DNA of 8,751 bases from an uncultured Eubacteriales bacterium (GTDB taxonomy: Bacteria; Bacillota; Clostridia; Oscillospirales; Oscillospiraceae): positions 1 to 8,751 of the forward strand of contig CAJKNS010000091.1 in NCBI GenBank assembly GCA_905201305.1. The letters are read 5' to 3'. The notes below the pieces were generated by a model that was not told where the DNA came from, did no database searches, and saw nothing but the letters and a program-made list of their open reading frames with translations. The position numbers and the translations under genes are program-made. Below are positions 5,112 through 8,751 of the stretch, one piece after another. The first letter of the stretch is position 1, and every line of letters begins with the position of its first letter.

Positions 5112-6872
5112 TTGAAGAAAATTCTTGCAATGCTTCTGTCGCTTTGCCTGTGTCTTGGTCTGATGGCCGGCTGCGGCAGCAACGGCACGGCTTCTTCCGG
5201 TGCTCAGTCTGCGGCTCCCACTGCGGCAGCCGATGAGGGCAGCACCGAAGGGAAGGACACCCCCGCAGCAGACGCTGCTGCTGAGGGCAGCGTTACCCTG
5301 CAGGAGGCTGCTGCCAATGCAGAGGCAACCTCTTATGCAAAGGAAGTTTTCGGCGACGACGCACAGCCCGCAGAGGTTTCCTATCCCGTGGATACCGATG
5401 AGAGCCTGAGCCTGGTAGCCACCTTCCCCGATCCTCTGTTCTCCTCCTATCCCAACGCCATGGCTGACTGCTCCATCTACAAGGCAGCAGAAGAGGCAAC
5501 CGGCATTCACGTGGAGTATCAGGGCATGTCCACCTCCGCTTCCAACGAGCAGTTCAACGTCATGGTTGCTTCCGGCTCCTATCCCGACCTGATCGGCTGG
5601 GGTCTGAACTTTGCCAACGGCGACGACGCTGAGGTTGACGAGGATGTCATCCTGGACCTCACCGAGGACATCGCTCAGTATGCTCCCAACTACTACAACC
5701 TGCTTTCCACCGACGATGAGCTGCTGAAGACCGCTGTTTCTTCCTCCGGCTACATCACCGCCTTCTACGGCCTGACCACCGAGGACGGTCTGGCAAAGGA
5801 AGGTCTGGCAATCCGTACCGACGTACTGGACGAGCTGGGTCTGGACAAGCCCTACACCGTTGACGACTTTGAGAACACTCTGGCTGCTTTCAAGGACTAC
5901 GGCATGAAGCAGCCCCTGATGATGCTGGCTCCCGGCGCCATTCAGGACAACTGGCTGGCCGGTGCTTTTGATGTTGCTGCTTTCTGCAACAGCTTCCCCA
6001 TGAGCGTTGCTCCCACCTACGTCCAGGACGGCGAGATCAAGTTTGGTCCCGTGGAAGACGGCTTTAAGGATTACATCACCCTGATGCACGACTGGTATGA
6101 GAAGGGCTACATCGAGCCCGACTTCATCTCCGACAACTCCAACTGGAACGGTCCTGACTATGCCAACGCCATCACCACCGGCGACGCTGGTATCTTCTAC
6201 TGCGACTGGGGCAACCTGGGCGGCTACATCGAGGCTTCCGAGATCGACGGCTTCGCTCTGGAGGCTACCTACGACATGCATGCTTCCGAGGACAGCATCA
6301 ACCACTTTGGCACCTTCATCACCAAGTCCGCAAGCAACGGCTTCCGGATCACCACCAACTGCGAGAACGTTGAGCTGGCTTGCCAGTGGGGCGACTGGTG
6401 GTACTCCGAGGAGGGCTCCCTGCTTGCCAACTACGGCGTTGAGGGCGAGGGCTTTGAGTATGTAGACGGCGTTCCCACCTTTACCTCTCTGGTTACCGAT
6501 TCCGATCTGGGCATGCGCGATGCGCTGCTGGTTTATGCCTCCAACGGTACCATCAACTGCGTCATTGACAACAACGCTGTTGCTTCCGGCTACTCTGAGG
6601 TAGACAAGGCTGCTCCCGAAATCTGGGCAAAGGGCATGGACGATGCTTATGTCATCCCCACCTCCATGGCGCTGTCCGCTGACCAGAGCACCGAGGCTGC
6701 CAACATCTACTCCGACATTCAGACCCTGTGCATGGAGTCCATCGCCAAGTTCATTACCGGCGACAAGTCTCTGGATGAGTTTGATGATTTCGTGCAGCAG
6801 ATCGAGGACATGGGCATTCAGGACTACCTGGATATTTACCAGGAGTGCTATGATGACTACATGGCTCGCTAA
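5112..6872 (+). CDS. extracellular solute-binding lipoprotein, family 1 (paralog 2)
   Basis: A close paralog of the preceding lipoprotein, about 70 percent identical over the core by eye. I chose the TTG at 5112: GGTGA (5102-5106) lies 5 nt before it exactly as in paralog 1, the protein then starts M-K-K and the lipidated Cys is again residue 21 (M-A-G-C). An ATG at 5100 in the same frame would add four residues but has a poor ribosome binding site. The product is 586 residues with an Ala-rich tether and the same core segments (W-W-Y-S-E-E-G-S-L-L-A-N-Y-G at 429-442, F-I-T-G-D-K-S-L-D-E-F near the end). Differences cluster in a few stretches, for example residues 209-227 and F-Y-C-D-W-G where paralog 1 has F-Y-A-D-Q-G, which hints at a different ligand. 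Codon bias is stronger still, with GCT and GAC frequent. It has its own promoter and terminator and no ABC partners nearby. The ligand is unknown. Confidence 0.92.
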   Translation: MKKILAMLLSLCLCLGLMAGCGSNGTASSGAQSAAPTAAADEGSTEGKDTPAADAAAEGSVTLQEAAANAEATSYAKEVFGDDAQPAEVSYPVDTDESLSLVATFPDPLFSSYPNAMADCSIYKAAEEATGIHVEYQGMSTSASNEQFNVMVASGSYPDLIGWGLNFANGDDAEVDEDVILDLTEDIAQYAPNYYNLLSTDDELLKTAVSSSGYITAFYGLTTEDGLAKEGLAIRTDVLDELGLDKPYTVDDFENTLAAFKDYGMKQPLMMLAPGAIQDNWLAGAFDVAAFCNSFPMSVAPTYVQDGEIKFGPVEDGFKDYITLMHDWYEKGYIEPDFISDNSNWNGPDYANAITTGDAGIFYCDWGNLGGYIEASEIDGFALEATYDMHASEDSINHFGTFITKSASNGFRITTNCENVELACQWGDWWYSEEGSLLANYGVEGEGFEYVDGVPTFTSLVTDSDLGMRDALLVYASNGTINCVIDNNAVASGYSEVDKAAPEIWAKGMDDAYVIPTSMALSADQSTEAANIYSDIQTLCMESIAKFITGDKSLDEFDDFVQQIEDMGIQDYLDIYQECYDDYMAR

Positions 6873-6885
6873 TCTCTGAATTTTC

Positions 6886-6920
6886 AAAAACGTCTCCTGC
6901 TTCGGCGGGGGACGTTTTTT
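6886..6920 (+). terminator. terminator of the second lipoprotein gene
   Basis: AAAAACGTC (6886-6894) pairs with GACGTTTTT (6911-6919). The stem continues through 6895-6900 with 6905-6910, including two G-T wobbles, to a C(TTCG)G tetraloop, a very stable cap. A T run to 6920 completes it, 13 nt after the stop codon. Confidence 0.94.
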
Positions 6921-6973
6921 GTCGGCTTCGGACACATTCTATATCGAAACTGCATAGGCTGAACCAGCGAAAA

Positions 6974-7000
6974 CCCACCCATGCCTTGGGCAAAGGTGGG
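6974..7000 (+). promoter_or_regulatory. hairpin just upstream of the feoA ribosome binding site
   Basis: CCCACC (6974-6979) pairs with GGTGGG (6995-7000), and inside it TGCC (6982-6985) pairs with GGCA (6989-6992) around a TTG loop. The internal loop is a symmetric 2 by 2 mismatch. It ends 2 nt before the Shine-Dalgarno sequence GGGAGG (7003-7008), with no T run, so it could affect translation initiation or mRNA 5'-end stability. I found no convincing promoter or Fur-type box between 6921 and 6973. Confidence 0.45.
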
Positions 7001-7015
7001 GAGGGAGGAATGCTT

Positions 7016-7252
7016 ATGAGCCGGATGGCACTGAGTCAGCTGCCCCCAGGAACGGGCGGCGTGGTAAAGGAGATGCGATGTGCTCCAACGTTGGAGATGC
7101 GGCTGGAGGATTTGGGCATGACGGAGGGGACGGAGGTCCGGTGCCTGCACAAAAGCCCCGCAGGCAGTCCCTCTGCCTATGAGATTCGCGGGGCAGTGAT
7201 TGCATTGCGGCGGGTGGATGCCGCGCAGATTATGGTGGAGGCGGAATTATGA
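7016..7252 (+). CDS. feoA: ferrous iron transport protein FeoA
   Basis: A 78-residue cytoplasmic protein with an SH3-like fold that works with the FeoB transporter in ferrous iron uptake. The family pattern is clear: L-S-Q-L-P-P-G near the start, M-R-L-E-D-L-G-M-T-E-G (28-38), S-P-A-G-S-P-S-A-Y-E-I-R-G (47-59) and A-L-R-R-V-D-A-A-Q-I-M-V (63-74). I chose the ATG at 7016 because GGGAGG (7003-7008) stands 7 nt before it; the in-frame ATG at 7010 would be too close to that site. Its TGA overlaps the ATG of feoB (ATGA at 7249-7252), so the two are translationally coupled. Confidence 0.95.
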   Translation: MSRMALSQLPPGTGGVVKEMRCAPTLEMRLEDLGMTEGTEVRCLHKSPAGSPSAYEIRGAVIALRRVDAAQIMVEAEL

Positions 7253-8751
7253 GCCGCCCGCTGACCGTTTTACTGGCTGGGAATCCCAATGTGGGAAAGT
7301 CCACGGTGTTCAATACCCTCACCGGCATGCATCAGCATACGGGCAACTGGACCGGAAAGACCGTTGCCCTTGCTAGGGGAAGCTATCGCTATAAGGGGCG
7401 GGACTATGAGCTGACGGATCTTCCGGGAACCTATTCTCTGGATGCCCAATCCCAGGAGGAGCAGGTGGCGCGGGATGCGCTGATTCAGGGGGACTTTGAC
7501 TGCGTGGTAGTGGTATGTGACGCCACCTGTCTGGAACGGAACCTGATTCTCACCTATCAGATTCTTCGGCACATTCGCAAAGTGGTGGTGCTGGTGAATC
7601 TACTGGATGAGGCAAAGCGGCGGGGCATCCAGGTGGACTGTCCGGCGCTGGAACGGCATCTGGGGGTGCCGGTGGTGGCGGGCGCGGCAGGACGGGGCAC
7701 AGGCATGGAGGAGCTGCGAGAGCGGGTCCGGATGGTGGCGGAGGACTACTGCCGTCCAAGACCGATCACTGTGCCCGAGAGCCGAACAGAGCGGACGCGA
7801 ATGGCACAGGAAACCGCCAAACAGGTGGTGTCCGGCGAGGACCGGGGCAGGGATTGGCAGCTGATGTGGGACCGGATTCTCACGGGCAGAAAAACCGGCA
7901 TTCCGGTGATGCTTCTCATGCTGTTTTTCATCCTGTGGCTGACGGTAGCCGGAGCGAATGTTCCGTCTCAGTGGCTGTGGAAGGGGATTTTGTGGCTTTA
8001 CGCAGTGGGGCAGAAGGGGATGGCGCTGGTTCATGCGCCCTGGTGGCTCCAGGGGGCGATTCTCGACGGCGTGGTACTTACTGCCGGGCGGGTGATTGCG
8101 GTGATGCTGCCGCCCATGGCGATATTCTTCCCATTGTTTACGCTGCTGGAGGACCTGGGCTATCTCCCGCGGGTGGCGTATAATCTGGACCATGCCATGT
8201 CAGTCTGCGGCAGCTGCGGGAAAATGGGGCTGACCATGTGCATGGGACTGGGCTGCAATGCGGTGGGAGTGACCGGCTGCCGGATTATCGAATCCCCCCG
8301 GGAGAAGCTCATGGCGGTGCTCACAAACAGCATGATTCCCTGCAACGGAAAGTTCGGCGGATTGCTGCTGCTGTTAACGGCGTTTTTGATTCCCCACGAA
8401 GGGGGCAGCACCTGGGCAGCACTTGGGCTCACGGGATTTATGGTGCTGGGAGCCGGGATGTCCATGGGCTGCTGCTTCCTGCTGAGCAAAACTCTGCTTC
8501 GAGGAATGCCCTCGGGATTTGTACTGGAGCTGCCGCCCTTCCGGAAGCCCAAGGTGGGGCAGGTGGTGGTTCGTTCGATTCTGGATCGGACGCTGCTGGT
8601 ATTGCGGCGAGCAGCAATGGTGGCGGTTCCGGCAGGCTTGGGGCTGTGGCTGCTCCGACAGATTACGGTCAGTGGAATTCCGCTGCTAACTCTGGCGGCA
8701 GGCTGGCTGGAGCCCATTGGCAGCTGGCTGGGCATCGGCGGCACGGTGCTG
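7249..8751 (+). CDS. feoB: ferrous iron transporter FeoB (partial, 3' end outside the window)
   Basis: The first 501 codons of the membrane Fe2+ transporter; the frame is open to the last base. The N-terminal GTPase domain has G1 G-N-P-N-V-G-K-S-T (11-19), a switch I region N-W-T-G-K-T-V (33-39), G3 D-L-P-G (57-60), G4 N-L-L-D (117-120), and a G5-like A-A-G-R-G-T-G. After a spacer domain, the first transmembrane helix is near residues 218-234. The gate region carries G-Y-L-P-R-V-A-Y-N-L-D (304-314) and an unusual set of Cys at 320, 323, 331, 336, 344 and 365. In place of the familiar G-C-N-V-P-A it reads G-C-N-A-V-G, which fits the clostridial FeoB variant as I remember it. It starts inside the feoA stop. 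The rest of the channel is not visible, so integrity cannot be judged. Confidence 0.96.
   Translation, partial: MSRPLTVLLAGNPNVGKSTVFNTLTGMHQHTGNWTGKTVALARGSYRYKGRDYELTDLPGTYSLDAQSQEEQVARDALIQGDFDCVVVVCDATCLERNLILTYQILRHIRKVVVLVNLLDEAKRRGIQVDCPALERHLGVPVVAGAAGRGTGMEELRERVRMVAEDYCRPRPITVPESRTERTRMAQETAKQVVSGEDRGRDWQLMWDRILTGRKTGIPVMLLMLFFILWLTVAGANVPSQWLWKGILWLYAVGQKGMALVHAPWWLQGAILDGVVLTAGRVIAVMLPPMAIFFPLFTLLEDLGYLPRVAYNLDHAMSVCGSCGKMGLTMCMGLGCNAVGVTGCRIIESPREKLMAVLTNSMIPCNGKFGGLLLLLTAFLIPHEGGSTWAALGLTGFMVLGAGMSMGCCFLLSKTLLRGMPSGFVLELPPFRKPKVGQVVVRSILDRTLLVLRRAAMVAVPAGLGLWLLRQITVSGIPLLTLAAGWLEPIGSWLGIGGTVL

Noticed and set aside
5001..6935. A 644-codon open frame on the minus strand across the second lipoprotein gene
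   Set aside because: Same reason. Its resemblance to the other antisense frame only reflects homology of the two sense genes.
7600..8744. Minus-strand frames opposite feoB
   Set aside because: Pro/Arg/His-rich shadows of the plus-strand frame, which is open for 501 codons and carries all GTPase motifs.

Overview
The window reads as chromosomal DNA of an anaerobic, GC-rich member of the Bacillota, most likely a gut clostridium of the Oscillospiraceae type. The reasons are the ssb-rpsR order, strong AGGAGG-type ribosome binding sites, GTG and TTG starts, a CoA-transferase of the acetyl/butyryl/4-hydroxybutyryl-CoA group, clostridial-type feoAB, and large family-1 (LipO/YtcQ-like) solute-binding lipoproteins. 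The lineage is an inference; no rRNA or other phylogenetic marker beyond bS18 is present.

Layout. (1) 1-451: the end of an ssb gene (acidic tail ending DSDLPF) followed by rpsR for ribosomal protein bS18 and a strong terminator. An in-frame TAG lies in the ssb linker at 14-16. (2) 481-1947: a promoter and a monocistronic CoA-transferase gene (596-1891) that keeps the catalytic Glu238 but lacks the signature of classical butyryl-CoA:acetate CoA-transferase. It converges on a LysR-type regulator gene (2853-1954, minus strand), and a perfect 13-bp hairpin between them can serve as terminator for both. (3) 2854-6920: a divergent promoter region, then two tandem paralogous lipoproteins (3082-4854 and 5112-6872). 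Each has its own promoter of the same build (TTGTAC, 18 bp, TG-extended -10), its own leader of about 115 nt ending in a shared hairpin about 25 nt before the start codon, and its own terminator. No permease or ATPase gene accompanies them. (4) 6921-8751: feoA and the first 501 codons of feoB, overlapping by ATGA and preceded by a hairpin; feoB runs off the right edge.

How the genes may work together: the LysR regulator is the obvious candidate to control the first lipoprotein gene, with which it shares a divergent intergenic region, and possibly the second. The two lipoproteins look like high-expression ligand-capture proteins that must borrow membrane components from elsewhere. The CoA-transferase serves energy metabolism, and FeoAB imports ferrous iron, which suits an anaerobe.

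The part most worth following up is the paired orphan binding-protein cassette with its conserved promoter and leader hairpin. It is not a proven new system. I see no mobile element, CRISPR array, tRNA or rRNA.
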